The notes below the pieces were generated by a model. The model saw nothing but the letters and a program-made list of their open reading frames with translations, was not told the DNA's origin and made no database searches. The position numbers were made by a program, and so were the translations under genes. Positions 55,514-63,704 of a stretch of 64,000 bases of DNA are shown here, piece by piece; position 1 is the stretch's first letter, and each line of letters starts with the position of its first letter. The stretch is taken from NCBI GenBank assembly GCA_964371715.1, contig CAYJNO010000007.1, forward strand, positions 1 through 64,000, in the 5' to 3' direction. The stretch comes from CAYJNO01 sp964371715. GTDB taxonomy: Bacteria; Bacillota_I; Bacilli_A; Erysipelotrichales; Erysipelotrichaceae.

Positions 55514-56658
55514 TTTGCTTCCTCGATTCTTTTAGTTACATAATCTCTAGTGTATGTATCACATAAGTATATTTCATCTAATGTAATATCTTTTTGATAC
55601 TTAATATTTTTTAAAGCATCAACGATATAATACTCAATATCTAAAAACTCTATTTTGCCATCTAAAAATGCTTTATTTGCAATTTCATTAGCAGCATTTA
55701 GAATTGTTGGGGCATTACCTTTAGCTTTACCAACTTCATAACAAACTTTTAGTAATGGAAATCTTTCATAATCCATTTCTTTAAATGTTAATTGTCCAAG
55801 TTTAGCTAGCTCTAATGGTTTACCATTTGTAAATGGTAAACGTTTTGGATAAGAAATCGCTAATTGTATTGGTAAGCGCATATCAGATATTGATAGCTGT
55901 GCCATTTGTGATAAATCATTATATTCAACAATTGAATGAATAATACTTTGTGGATGTAATAAAACTTCAATTTGTTCATATGGTATATCAAATAACCAAT
56001 GAGCTTCAATTACCTCAAATCCTTTATTCATCATCGTAGCACTATCGATAGTTATCTTAGCCCCCATTGCCCAGTTAGGATGTTTTAAAGCATCACTAAC
56101 ACTAACACCTTTTAATTCATCTCTTGTTTTATGTAAGAAACTTCCTCCAGATGCAGTAATAATAACTCGTCTAATTGTCTTAATATCATTTCCCATTAAA
56201 GCTTGAAGTAAAGCACTATGTTCACTGTCAATAGGGATTAAATTAACATTGTTTCTTCTTACTGCTTCATTAACAAATTGTCCTGCAATTACTAGTGTTT
56301 CTTTATTTGCTAAAGCGACATCTTTTTTTAATTCAATTGCTTTTAGTGTTGGTTTTAATCCTACAAAACCAACTAAAGCATTAACTAATAAATTATAATC
56401 ACATTGTTCTACAATTTGTATTAACCCATCATCTCCATAAAAAAACTCAATATCAGGATACTGGGTTTTTAAAGATGGATTTTCTTTAGCTGTACAAACA
56501 TAATTTGGTTTTATTTTTTTTAAAATATCATGTAAAACTTCAATATTATTACCAACACTTATTCCTGTTATAGTAATTTCTTCATCATGGTTTAAAGCAA
56601 CATCGATTGTTTGTAAACCTATAGAGCCACTTGCTCCTAACAATAATATATTTTTCAT
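55510..56658 (-). CDS. dxr: 1-deoxy-D-xylulose 5-phosphate reductoisomerase
   Basis: A 382-residue MEP-pathway enzyme that makes methylerythritol phosphate with NADPH. NADPH motif LLLGASGSIG is at the start; metal-site PIDSEHSAL and the ATMMNKG segment are present. I use the ATG at 56658, because it overlaps the cdsA TGA as ATGA and has AGG upstream; an upstream in-frame ATG would add 16 residues inside cdsA. It feeds isoprenoid supply for uppS. Confidence 0.96.
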   Translation of the reverse strand: MKNILLLGASGSIGLQTIDVALNHDEEITITGISVGNNIEVLHDILKKIKPNYVCTAKENPSLKTQYPDIEFFYGDDGLIQIVEQCDYNLLVNALVGFVGLKPTLKAIELKKDVALANKETLVIAGQFVNEAVRRNNVNLIPIDSEHSALLQALMGNDIKTIRRVIITASGGSFLHKTRDELKGVSVSDALKHPNWAMGAKITIDSATMMNKGFEVIEAHWLFDIPYEQIEVLLHPQSIIHSIVEYNDLSQMAQLSISDMRLPIQLAISYPKRLPFTNGKPLELAKLGQLTFKEMDYERFPLLKVCYEVGKAKGNAPTILNAANEIANKAFLDGKIEFLDIEYYIVDALKNIKYQKDITLDEIYLCDTYTRDYVTKRIEEAK

Positions 56659-57440
56659 ATAAACACTACCTGTATTGACATTACAGCTAAATAGAAACAT
56701 AAGCAAAATAATAAGCTATCAACTCTATCTAACATTCCTCCATGTCCTGGAAAGATATTACCAAAATCTTTAATATTATAGTTTCTTTTAATCAAACTAA
56801 ATGCAAGATCACCAATTTGTCCAACAATCGGTAATAATAAAGCTAAAACAATTATTTCAGCAAATGATAGTACACTTGGAAGATATAAAAAATAATAACC
56901 AAAAGCAAATGATACAGCTGCAGCAATTATCCATCCACCAATAGATCCTTCTATTGTTTTCTTTGGTGATATTCTTTCATTAAGTTTATGTTTACCAATT
57001 AAACTACCTACAAAAAAAGCTCCTGTATCTGATACATAATTAGCTATTACAATAAATAACATTATAAATGAATTTATTGAATAGATTTGGATAACAGAAT
57101 TTGAAGATAAAGCTAAAATTATCGCTAAAACAAAAACTAATGAAATATCTTCAAATTGATAATCTTTTGAAATAATTGCTAATAAACATATTAACATTAA
57201 ATAAATAATCGTTAATCCAATAATAAATGTTGAATTGGCATTAAAAACAACCAATAGAAAATATAAAAAGCTTGATATATATAATGGAATATTAAATTTT
57301 TTCTCATTAATTTTAACGGCCTCATATAATCCAACAGCACCAATCAGAAAAATTAAAGCATATAGCAAAACTCCACCATAAATTAAAGGCGGTAGTACAA
57401 AAGCAATAATAATTAATGCTGTAATTATTCTTTGTTTCAT
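56655..57440 (-). CDS. cdsA: Phosphatidate cytidylyltransferase
   Basis: A 261-residue membrane enzyme making CDP-diacylglycerol from phosphatidic acid and CTP. It has about eight hydrophobic segments and the family signature near the end: SPKKTIEGSIGG and then FGNIFPGHGGMLDRVDS. It overlaps uppS upstream (ATGA, 57437-57440). Confidence 0.95.
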   Translation of the reverse strand: MKQRIITALIIIAFVLPPLIYGGVLLYALIFLIGAVGLYEAVKINEKKFNIPLYISSFLYFLLVVFNANSTFIIGLTIIYLMLICLLAIISKDYQFEDISLVFVLAIILALSSNSVIQIYSINSFIMLFIVIANYVSDTGAFFVGSLIGKHKLNERISPKKTIEGSIGGWIIAAAVSFAFGYYFLYLPSVLSFAEIIVLALLLPIVGQIGDLAFSLIKRNYNIKDFGNIFPGHGGMLDRVDSLLFCLCFYLAVMSIQVVFI

Positions 57441-58129
57441 TGATTCAATCCTCCAAATCGACGATTACGACCATAAAACTCTTTTATGCATTCATCAAAT
57501 TTTTCTTCATTAAATAAAGGCCATGGTACATCAGTAAAGATTAATTCACTATATGATAATTGCCACATTAAAAAATTAGATATACGATATTCTCCACTTG
57601 TTCTAATCAATAAATCAACTGGTGGTAAATCTTTTGTCATTAAATAATTATCTATTAACTCTGGATTTACATCTTCAGGTTTAACATTGTCCTTAATCAT
57701 ATTTTGAATTGCGATAGTCATTTCACTTTTAAAACCATAATTTATTGCAAGATTTAAAATCATCCCATTATTATCTTTAGTTTTTTCTATAGCTCTTTTC
57801 AAAACTTTCAAAGTATCTTTAGGAATTTTATCTTCTTCACCAATCATTGTAATTCTAACATCATTATCCATCAATTCATTTAAAAATTTATCAATAAATA
57901 AGGCTGGAAGTTTCATCAAATAATTAATTTCTTCAAGCGGTCTTGTCCAATTTTCTGTTGAAAAAGCATATAAAGTTAAAGCTTTAACTTTATGTTTATT
58001 TGCTGCAATAGCAATGTTTCTTACATTCTCAGTACCTTGCAGATGGCCAAATGTTCTTTGTTTACTGAGACTTTGAGCATAACGCCCATTACCATCCATA
58101 ATAATGGCTATATGTTGTATATTGTTCAT
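57437..58129 (-). CDS. uppS: Isoprenyl transferase (undecaprenyl pyrophosphate synthase)
   Basis: A 230-residue cis-prenyltransferase that builds the undecaprenyl carrier for cell-wall synthesis. Motif MDGNGRYA (11-18) holds the catalytic D12. The segments TLYAFSTENWTRP and LIRTSGEYRISNFL are also present. The chain is slightly short for the family but complete. A hairpin lies between it and frr upstream. Confidence 0.96.
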   Translation of the reverse strand: MNNIQHIAIIMDGNGRYAQSLSKQRTFGHLQGTENVRNIAIAANKHKVKALTLYAFSTENWTRPLEEINYLMKLPALFIDKFLNELMDNDVRITMIGEEDKIPKDTLKVLKRAIEKTKDNNGMILNLAINYGFKSEMTIAIQNMIKDNVKPEDVNPELIDNYLMTKDLPPVDLLIRTSGEYRISNFLMWQLSYSELIFTDVPWPLFNEEKFDECIKEFYGRNRRFGGLNQ

Positions 58130-58141
58130 AAAATCTAAAAC

Positions 58142-58162
58142 AAGCTCACAAAGTGTGAGCTT
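58142..58162 (-). terminator. Hairpin between frr and uppS
   Basis: A 9-bp stem (58142-58150 with 58154-58162) with a 3-base loop, overlapping the frr stop codon, followed by a short T stretch on the minus strand. It may be an attenuator within the operon. Confidence 0.5.
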
Positions 58163-58706
58163 AAATTTTCATGATTTCTTGTTCTTTGGCCTTTGCTTTT
58201 TCATCGATTTGTTTGATAAAGTCATCAGTTACCTTTTGAACTCTTTCAAGACAATCTTTTTGCATATCTTCTGTTAATGTTTTATCAGCTTTAGCATGAT
58301 CATTAGCATCTCTTCTAACATTTCTAACAGCTACTTTTGCATCTTCTGCATATTTATGTACTGTTTTGCAATATTCTTTTCTTGTTTCTTCAGTTAATGA
58401 TGGTACATTAATTCTTACTACTGTCCCATCTGAATTTGGTGGTAAACCTAATGGAGATTCATTAATAGCTTTTTCAATATCTTTTAAGCTTGAAGAATCG
58501 TAAGGTTTAATTACTAATGTTTTACCTTCTTGTACTGAAATTGAACTAATTTGATTAAGTGGTGTTGGTGAACCATAATAATCAACATTGATTTCATCTA
58601 AAATACTAGCATTAGCAACACCTGTACGCACTGTACCTAAGTGTCTATCTAAACTAACTAAAGCTTGTCCCATTTTGTCTTTGCATGAATTTAAAATTTG
58701 TTCCAT
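58161..58706 (-). CDS. frr: Ribosome recycling factor
   Basis: A 181-residue factor that splits post-termination ribosomes with EF-G. The two-domain signature is clear: VRTGVANASILDEI with PLNQISSISV, then the long helical arm VRNVRRDANDHAK. It overlaps pyrH by one base. Confidence 0.97.
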   Translation of the reverse strand: MEQILNSCKDKMGQALVSLDRHLGTVRTGVANASILDEINVDYYGSPTPLNQISSISVQEGKTLVIKPYDSSSLKDIEKAINESPLGLPPNSDGTVVRINVPSLTEETRKEYCKTVHKYAEDAKVAVRNVRRDANDHAKADKTLTEDMQKDCLERVQKVTDDFIKQIDEKAKAKEQEIMKI

Positions 58707-59419
58707 TATTTTTCTCCTCTTTGTACGATAGTTCCAATATTCTCACCTAATACGGCTTTTTTGATATTTCCTTTTTCATTCATATTAAATACTACTAAAT
58801 CAATATCATTGTCTAAGCACATACTAGTCGCAGTTGTATCCATAACTGCTAATCCTTTTTGAATTAACTCCATATATGTAACATAGTCATATTTAACAGC
58901 ATTTGGATCTAATTTAGGATCTGCTGTATAAACACCATCCACTCCATTTTTAGCCATTAAGATAACATTTGCTTTTATTTCGCTAGCTCTTAATGCTGCA
59001 GTTGTGTCCGTTGAAAAGAATGGACTTCCAGTTCCTGCACCAAATATAATTACGCGACCTTTATCTAAATGTCTTAATGCTCTTTTAACGATAAATGGTT
59101 CAGCAACCTTTTGCATTTCAATTGCACTCATTACTCTAGATTCAACTCCTGCTGTTTCTAATGCTGAATGAATAGCTAATGCATTAATCATTGTTGCAAG
59201 CATTCCCATATAGTCTGCTTGTACACGATCAATACCGATTTCTCCTGCCATTTTACCTCTTATAAAATTTCCACCACCTACAACTATGGCGATATCAATA
59301 TCATGTTCTTTTATACTTTTAATTTCTTCCGCTAAAGTTTTTAATATTTCTGGATCAAAGTTATTACCATTCGCTGATAAAGCCTCACCACTAAGTTTAA
59401 GTAATACTCGTTTATACAT
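58706..59419 (-). CDS. pyrH: Uridylate kinase
   Basis: A 237-residue bacterial UMP kinase that makes UDP. Motifs LLKLSGEAL, VVGGGNFIRG and GTGSPFFSTDTTAALRA are present. Transcription from tsf seems to stop at 59518-59540, so pyrH probably has its own promoter in the AT-rich gap 59420-59517, although I could not pick one confidently. Confidence 0.97.
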   Translation of the reverse strand: MYKRVLLKLSGEALSANGNNFDPEILKTLAEEIKSIKEHDIDIAIVVGGGNFIRGKMAGEIGIDRVQADYMGMLATMINALAIHSALETAGVESRVMSAIEMQKVAEPFIVKRALRHLDKGRVIIFGAGTGSPFFSTDTTAALRASEIKANVILMAKNGVDGVYTADPKLDPNAVKYDYVTYMELIQKGLAVMDTTATSMCLDNDIDLVVFNMNEKGNIKKAVLGENIGTIVQRGEK

Positions 59420-59517
59420 AGATACCTCATTTCTACATTTAATAATACAATAAAATATGATATTTATAAAGTATATAAAGTAAAAAATATATAATTTTTG
59501 ATAATTTTATACTAAAA

Positions 59518-59540
59518 AAAGAGAGTTAAAAACCCTCTTT
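59518..59540 (-). terminator. Terminator of the rpsB-tsf operon
   Basis: A 10-bp stem including one G-T pair (59518-59527 with 59531-59540), a 3-base loop and a T run, just after tsf. Confidence 0.8.
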
Positions 59541-59548
59541 AATTTTTT

Positions 59549-60436
59549 TTAGTTTTGGCTCATTTTCGCTACTTCTTCAGCAAAGTTATCTTCTTTTTTC
59601 TCGATTCCTTCTCCTACTTCATAACGAACAAATGATACTACTTCAGTATTAGCTTCAGTTAAAACTTGACCACATTTTAAGTCAGGGTTTTTGAAGAATA
59701 CTTGATCAACTAATGACATTTCTTGTAATGCTTTAGTTAAACGACCTTCTAAGATTCCTTCTAATACTTTTTCAGGTTTGCTAGCTAATGATTCATCATT
59801 TTTGATAATCTCAGATAAGATTTTTCTTTCATGAGCAATCATTTCAGCAGGCATTTCATCTCTTGAAACATATGATGGATTCATAGAAGCAATTTGCATT
59901 GCCATATCTTTAGCAACTTCAGCATTGTCAGTATTTTTTAATACAGAGATAACTGAAATTCTTCCACCAGCATGTTTGTAAGCCCCAAAGCTATCAGCAT
60001 CAGATTTATTTAATACAGCAAATCTTCTTAAAGTAATTTTTTCTCCGATTGTAGCTGTAGCACTAATGAATAAATCTTCTAATGATCCACCATCAACAGT
60101 TAATTTTAAAGCATCTTCTAGTTCTGTAACATCACTATCGATTAATGTGTTAGCAGTTAATTCTAATAATCCTAAGAATTGTTCATTTTTAGAAACGAAG
60201 TCAGTTTCAGAGTTTACTTCTAAAACAACAGCTTTGTTTCCTTTAACGATGAATGTTGATAAACCTTCAGCAGCAATACGTCCAGCTTTTTTAGCAGCTT
60301 TAGCAATACCTTTTTCACGTAACCAGTCTATAGCTTTTGCCATATCCCCTTCACATTCAGTTAAAGCTTTTTTACAATCCATCATACCAGCACTAGTTTT
60401 TTCTCTAAGTTCTTTTACCATTGCAGCAGTAATCAT
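59549..60436 (-). CDS. tsf: Elongation factor Ts
   Basis: A 295-residue nucleotide-exchange factor for EF-Tu. The N-terminal UBA-like motif KELREKTSAGMMDCKKAL is followed by the core with ETDFVSKNEQF. Its start overlaps the rpsB stop by one base. Confidence 0.97.
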   Translation of the reverse strand: MITAAMVKELREKTSAGMMDCKKALTECEGDMAKAIDWLREKGIAKAAKKAGRIAAEGLSTFIVKGNKAVVLEVNSETDFVSKNEQFLGLLELTANTLIDSDVTELEDALKLTVDGGSLEDLFISATATIGEKITLRRFAVLNKSDADSFGAYKHAGGRISVISVLKNTDNAEVAKDMAMQIASMNPSYVSRDEMPAEMIAHERKILSEIIKNDESLASKPEKVLEGILEGRLTKALQEMSLVDQVFFKNPDLKCGQVLTEANTEVVSFVRYEVGEGIEKKEDNFAEEVAKMSQN

Positions 60437-61386
60437 TATGCTTTTACCTCCTCTTTTGCAGGTGCAGTTGTTTTTGCTTCTGCATTGTTTGTATTTTGTG
60501 GTCTTGGACCATTGTTTGGTCTTCTGTTATCGTCTCTTTTTGTAAAAGTTCTTCTATCACCGTTACGGTTATTTCTAGGTCTTCTATCTTCTCTTTGACG
60601 ACGACGTTTTTCGTTTTCTTCATAGTATTTTTCAACACTGATGATAACATCTGACATAGTAATATCAGCAGCTTCTGCATCATGTTGGTAAGCTTCTTCT
60701 AAAATACCAGTTTTAGATTCAACGATAGCATCAGCTAATACTTTTACGATTAAGTTAATTGATTTAACTGCATCATCATTAGCTGGGATTGGGTAATCAA
60801 CGATAGCTGGGTCACAGTTAGTGTCGATTAAACCAAATACTGGAATACCTAATTTTTTAGCTTCTGCAACTGCATTGTATTCTTCTTTTGGATCGATAAC
60901 AATGATAGCATTAGGTAATTTTTTCATTTCTTTAATACCACCTAAGAAGTTTTCAAGTCTTGCTGCTTCTTTTCTGATTACAGCAATTTCTTTCTTAGGA
61001 TAAACATTAATAGCTCCTGAAGCTTCCATTTCTTCAATTTCTACTAATCTTTTGATTCTTTTTTGGATAGTACGGAAGTTTGTTAAAATTCCTCCTAACC
61101 ATCTTTGGTTAACATAGAAGCTACCTGATCTTAAAGCTTCAGTTAAAACCGCTTCTTGAGATTGTTTTTTAGTTCCTACGAATAAAACTTTCCCTCCATT
61201 GTCTGCGATTTCTTTTAAAGCATTGTAAGCTTCATCTAATTTTGTTTGTGTTTTTTCAAGGTTGATAATATAAACTCCACCTTTAGCTGCGTAGATATAT
61301 GGTTTACATTTTGGATCCCATCTACGTGTTTGATGTCCAAAGTGAACACCGTTTTCTAGTAATTTCTTAATAGTTACTACTGACAT
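60436..61386 (-). CDS. rpsB: 30S ribosomal protein S2 with a long basic C-terminal tail
   Basis: A 316-residue S2 protein. Residues 1-255 are the normal fold (LLENGVHFGHQTRRWDP, NQRWLGGILTNF, VIDTNCDP-type motifs). The last 61 residues form an R/N/P/Q/T-rich, disordered tail ending in an alanine and acidic patch. Most bacterial S2 proteins end near 250, so this is an extension. A structured leader lies upstream. Confidence 0.96.
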   Translation of the reverse strand: MSVVTIKKLLENGVHFGHQTRRWDPKCKPYIYAAKGGVYIINLEKTQTKLDEAYNALKEIADNGGKVLFVGTKKQSQEAVLTEALRSGSFYVNQRWLGGILTNFRTIQKRIKRLVEIEEMEASGAINVYPKKEIAVIRKEAARLENFLGGIKEMKKLPNAIIVIDPKEEYNAVAEAKKLGIPVFGLIDTNCDPAIVDYPIPANDDAVKSINLIVKVLADAIVESKTGILEEAYQHDAEAADITMSDVIISVEKYYEENEKRRRQREDRRPRNNRNGDRRTFTKRDDNRRPNNGPRPQNTNNAEAKTTAPAKEEVKA

Positions 61387-61498
61387 TTCTTTCTTTCTCC
61401 TTTTTCCGTTAATCCTCCACTACTTCAAACCCTAATAACTCTATAAGAGCACGGAATTAGCGAATCCATAGTGTGCGAATGGGCTTTTAGCCTTATAT
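61387..61498 (-). promoter_or_regulatory. Possible rpsB leader (autoregulatory RNA)
   Basis: About 110 bases of untranslated leader with several possible pairings on the minus strand: GGCTAAAAGCC, CTCTTATAGAG, CTAAT/ATTAG, and TTCCGT (61456-61451) with ACGGAA (61409-61404). The last ends next to the AAGGAG ribosome site, so it could control translation. I cannot match it to a named leader family. Confidence 0.45.
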
Positions 61499-61527
61499 AA
61501 GATAACATATTTTTACACAAGTTACAA
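61499..61527 (-). promoter_or_regulatory. rpsB-tsf promoter
   Basis: TTGTAA (61527-61522), a 17-base spacer and TATCTT (61504-61499) with a TG one base upstream (extended -10). Confidence 0.55.
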
Positions 61528-61562
61528 GTTAAATATCTAAAAGAATCTTACATTAATTTATA

Positions 61563-61592
61563 TACCACTTACTTTAAGATTTTTACCACTTA
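61563..61592 (+). promoter_or_regulatory. Direct repeat fitting a LytTR binding site
   Basis: TACCACTTA occurs at 61563-61571 and 61584-61592, separated by exactly 12 bases (21-base period, two helical turns). LytTR regulators such as AgrA bind two 9-base direct repeats at this spacing. It ends 12 bases before the -35 of the LytTR gene promoter. Confidence 0.7.
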
Positions 61593-61603
61593 GTTAATAG
61601 CTA

Positions 61604-61633
61604 TTGTATTAATTCTCTTTTTAAAGATACAAT
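61604..61633 (+). promoter_or_regulatory. Promoter of the LytTR/LiaF-like operon
   Basis: TTGTAT (61604-61609), an 18-base spacer and TACAAT (61628-61633), followed by an AAGGAGGAAT ribosome site before the ATG at 61658. The weak -35 fits an activated promoter. Confidence 0.6.
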
Positions 61634-61657
61634 GGTTATAGCAAGGAGGAATAATAC

Positions 61658-62110
61658 ATGAAACTTAAAATCGAAATTAATGAAGACGATGAAGAATCAA
61701 TTATCATTAATTGTAAATCTTTAAATGATAAAGTTAAAAACCTTGCGAAATTAATAGAAGATGAACTTGCAAGTCATTTAAAATTAAATGTTTATTTTAA
61801 TGAAAGTGAATATTATATAGAAGCTAATGACATATTATACATTGAAACAAATGATAAATTAGTCGTTATCCATACTACATCAAACTTTTATTATTCTAAA
61901 TTAAAATTATATGAGTTAGAAAATATGTTGCCAAAATATTTTGAAAGAGTTTCAAAATCTGCAATCTTAAATATTAAACATATTTATTCTATAAGTAAAA
62001 GTTTTAGCGGCAGTGCCATTATTGGTTTTACAAGTTCCACAAAAGAAGTTAGTGTTTCAAGAAAATACTTGAAATCTCTAAAATATAAAATTGACAAAAT
62101 AAGGAGTTAA
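61658..62110 (+). CDS. Stand-alone LytTR DNA-binding regulator
   Basis: A 150-residue protein. The C-terminal 100 residues are a LytTR domain (DILYIETNDKLVVIHT, FERVSKSAILNIKHI, VSVSRKYLKSLK). The first 50 residues are acidic, and no receiver domain is present, so it is not directly phosphorylated by a kinase. It is followed 4 bases later by a LiaF-like membrane protein, its likely partner. A LytTR-type direct repeat lies ahead of its promoter, suggesting autoregulation. Confidence 0.93.
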   Translation: MKLKIEINEDDEESIIINCKSLNDKVKNLAKLIEDELASHLKLNVYFNESEYYIEANDILYIETNDKLVVIHTTSNFYYSKLKLYELENMLPKYFERVSKSAILNIKHIYSISKSFSGSAIIGFTSSTKEVSVSRKYLKSLKYKIDKIRS

Positions 62111-62114
62111 ATTT

Positions 62115-62741
62115 ATGAAAAACAACAATATTTTTAAAGGATTAATATTCTTGATTCTAGGGATATTATACTTAGCAGTGCAATTGGATATAATTAACAT
62201 CAACATTAATGTCTTTGATATTCTCATAATTTTTGTTTGTGGTTACTATATCATAAAAGGAATATTTAGCTCTAATATTGCAAATACAGTATTCCCTGTT
62301 GCAATACTCTACTATTTCTTCCATGATTTATTAATGCTACCTCATCTATCAATATTCACATTGGCTATTGCCTCATTGATTTTCTATTATGCATTTAGTA
62401 ATTTGTTTGGTAAAAACAACAATGTTAGTGGTTCAAACTTTACAGCTTCATCAATATATATTAATGATCAAGATATCTATAAAAAAGAATTTACTCTAAG
62501 ATTTTGTAGTAAACAAATATATTTCAATCAAGCTAATATCAATGGAGACATTGCAACCATTAATTTAAATGCATCATTTAGTACTGTCCAAATTTATATT
62601 CCTAAAAACTGGGAAATTATTGAAAGCGTTGATAATAACTTTGGTAATTATAGTGTTAATGGCACAACCTATGCTACAAATAAAAAAGTTAAAATAAATG
62701 TAAAAAATAACTTTAGTGATATCCAAATAATCTATGTATAA
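62115..62741 (+). CDS. LiaF-like membrane protein
   Basis: A 208-residue protein with about four or five hydrophobic helices in the first 110 residues (FKGLIFLILGILYLAVQL and similar), then a soluble beta-rich domain (TLRFCSKQIYFNQANI, INLNASFSTVQIYIP) like the C-terminal part of LiaF/VraT proteins, which restrain cell-wall stress kinases. Here it partners a LytTR regulator instead of a kinase, so it may sequester that regulator at the membrane (inference). Confidence 0.84.
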   Translation: MKNNNIFKGLIFLILGILYLAVQLDIINININVFDILIIFVCGYYIIKGIFSSNIANTVFPVAILYYFFHDLLMLPHLSIFTLAIASLIFYYAFSNLFGKNNNVSGSNFTASSIYINDQDIYKKEFTLRFCSKQIYFNQANINGDIATINLNASFSTVQIYIPKNWEIIESVDNNFGNYSVNGTTYATNKKVKINVKNNFSDIQIIYV

Positions 62742-62782
62742 ATTAAAAGAGAAGAAATCATTTCGATTCTTCTCTTTTAATT
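62741..62782. terminator. Bidirectional terminator between LiaF-like gene and accA
   Basis: A 16-bp stem (62741-62756 with 62767-62782) that includes both stop codon regions and has A/T feet on both strands. Confidence 0.85.
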
Positions 62783-63704
62783 ATGTAATGTTATTTCCAA
62801 TAACTCTAAATTTATTATAACGCTCTTCTAATAACTTAGCTTCTTTTTTATTCATTAATTCTACCAATTCTTTATATAAGTATTGGTTTAAGCTAGCTAC
62901 AACATATTCAACACATTCTTGAGCTCCACCTTTTGGCTCTTCTATAATATGATCAACTATGCCTTTTTCTTTTAAATCATTAGCAGTTAATTTCATTTTT
63001 TCTGCAGCTTCTTCAACTCTAGTTTCATCTTTCCACAAAATAGAAGCGAAGCCTTCTGGCGATAATATTGAATATACTGCATTTTCTAACATAACAATGC
63101 GATCTGCAACACTTAAAGCTAATGCGCCACCACTTCCACCTTCACTTAATACAACTGCTAATACAGGAACTTTTAAATTAGAGAACTCAAATAAACATTC
63201 AGCAATTGCTTGTGCTTGACCTCTTTCTTCTGCACCTTTACCAGGGTATGCACCTGCTGTATCAACTAAAGTAATAATTGGTCGATTAAATTTTTCTGCT
63301 TGTTTTGCAAGCCTTAAGGCCTTACGATAACCTTCAGGTTGAACCATTCCGAAGTTTCTTTTTAGATTTTCTTCTAATGTTTTACCTTTTGCTTGTGCAA
63401 TTACTGTTATATCAATACCATTAAATTTTGCAAGCCCTCCAATTATAGCATTATCATCACTAAAGTTACGATCACCATGTAATTCAATAAAATCACTAAA
63501 TAACAAGTTTATATAATCATCAGCCTTTGGTCTATTTGTTGCTCTTGCAATACTTACTCGATCATATGCTGATAAATTACTATATGCCTTATCTTTTAAA
63601 TCTTCAATAGCTTGATACAAACGCATTTTTTCATCATTATCTTCTAAAGTTGTTATTTCTAACTTTAGTTTTTGAATTTTATGTTCAATTTCTTTTAATT
63701 TCAT
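62781..63704 (-). CDS. accA: Acetyl-CoA carboxylase carboxyltransferase subunit alpha
   Basis: A 307-residue subunit that transfers the carboxyl group to acetyl-CoA to make malonyl-CoA for fatty acids. Motifs FIELHGDRNFSDD, GRPIITLVDTAGAYPG-type (here NRPIITLVDTAGAYPGKGA) and SEGGSGGALAL are present. Its ATG overlaps the accD stop (ATGA, 63701-63704). Confidence 0.97.
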   Translation of the reverse strand: MKLKEIEHKIQKLKLEITTLEDNDEKMRLYQAIEDLKDKAYSNLSAYDRVSIARATNRPKADDYINLLFSDFIELHGDRNFSDDNAIIGGLAKFNGIDITVIAQAKGKTLEENLKRNFGMVQPEGYRKALRLAKQAEKFNRPIITLVDTAGAYPGKGAEERGQAQAIAECLFEFSNLKVPVLAVVLSEGGSGGALALSVADRIVMLENAVYSILSPEGFASILWKDETRVEEAAEKMKLTANDLKEKGIVDHIIEEPKGGAQECVEYVVASLNQYLYKELVELMNKKEAKLLEERYNKFRVIGNNIT

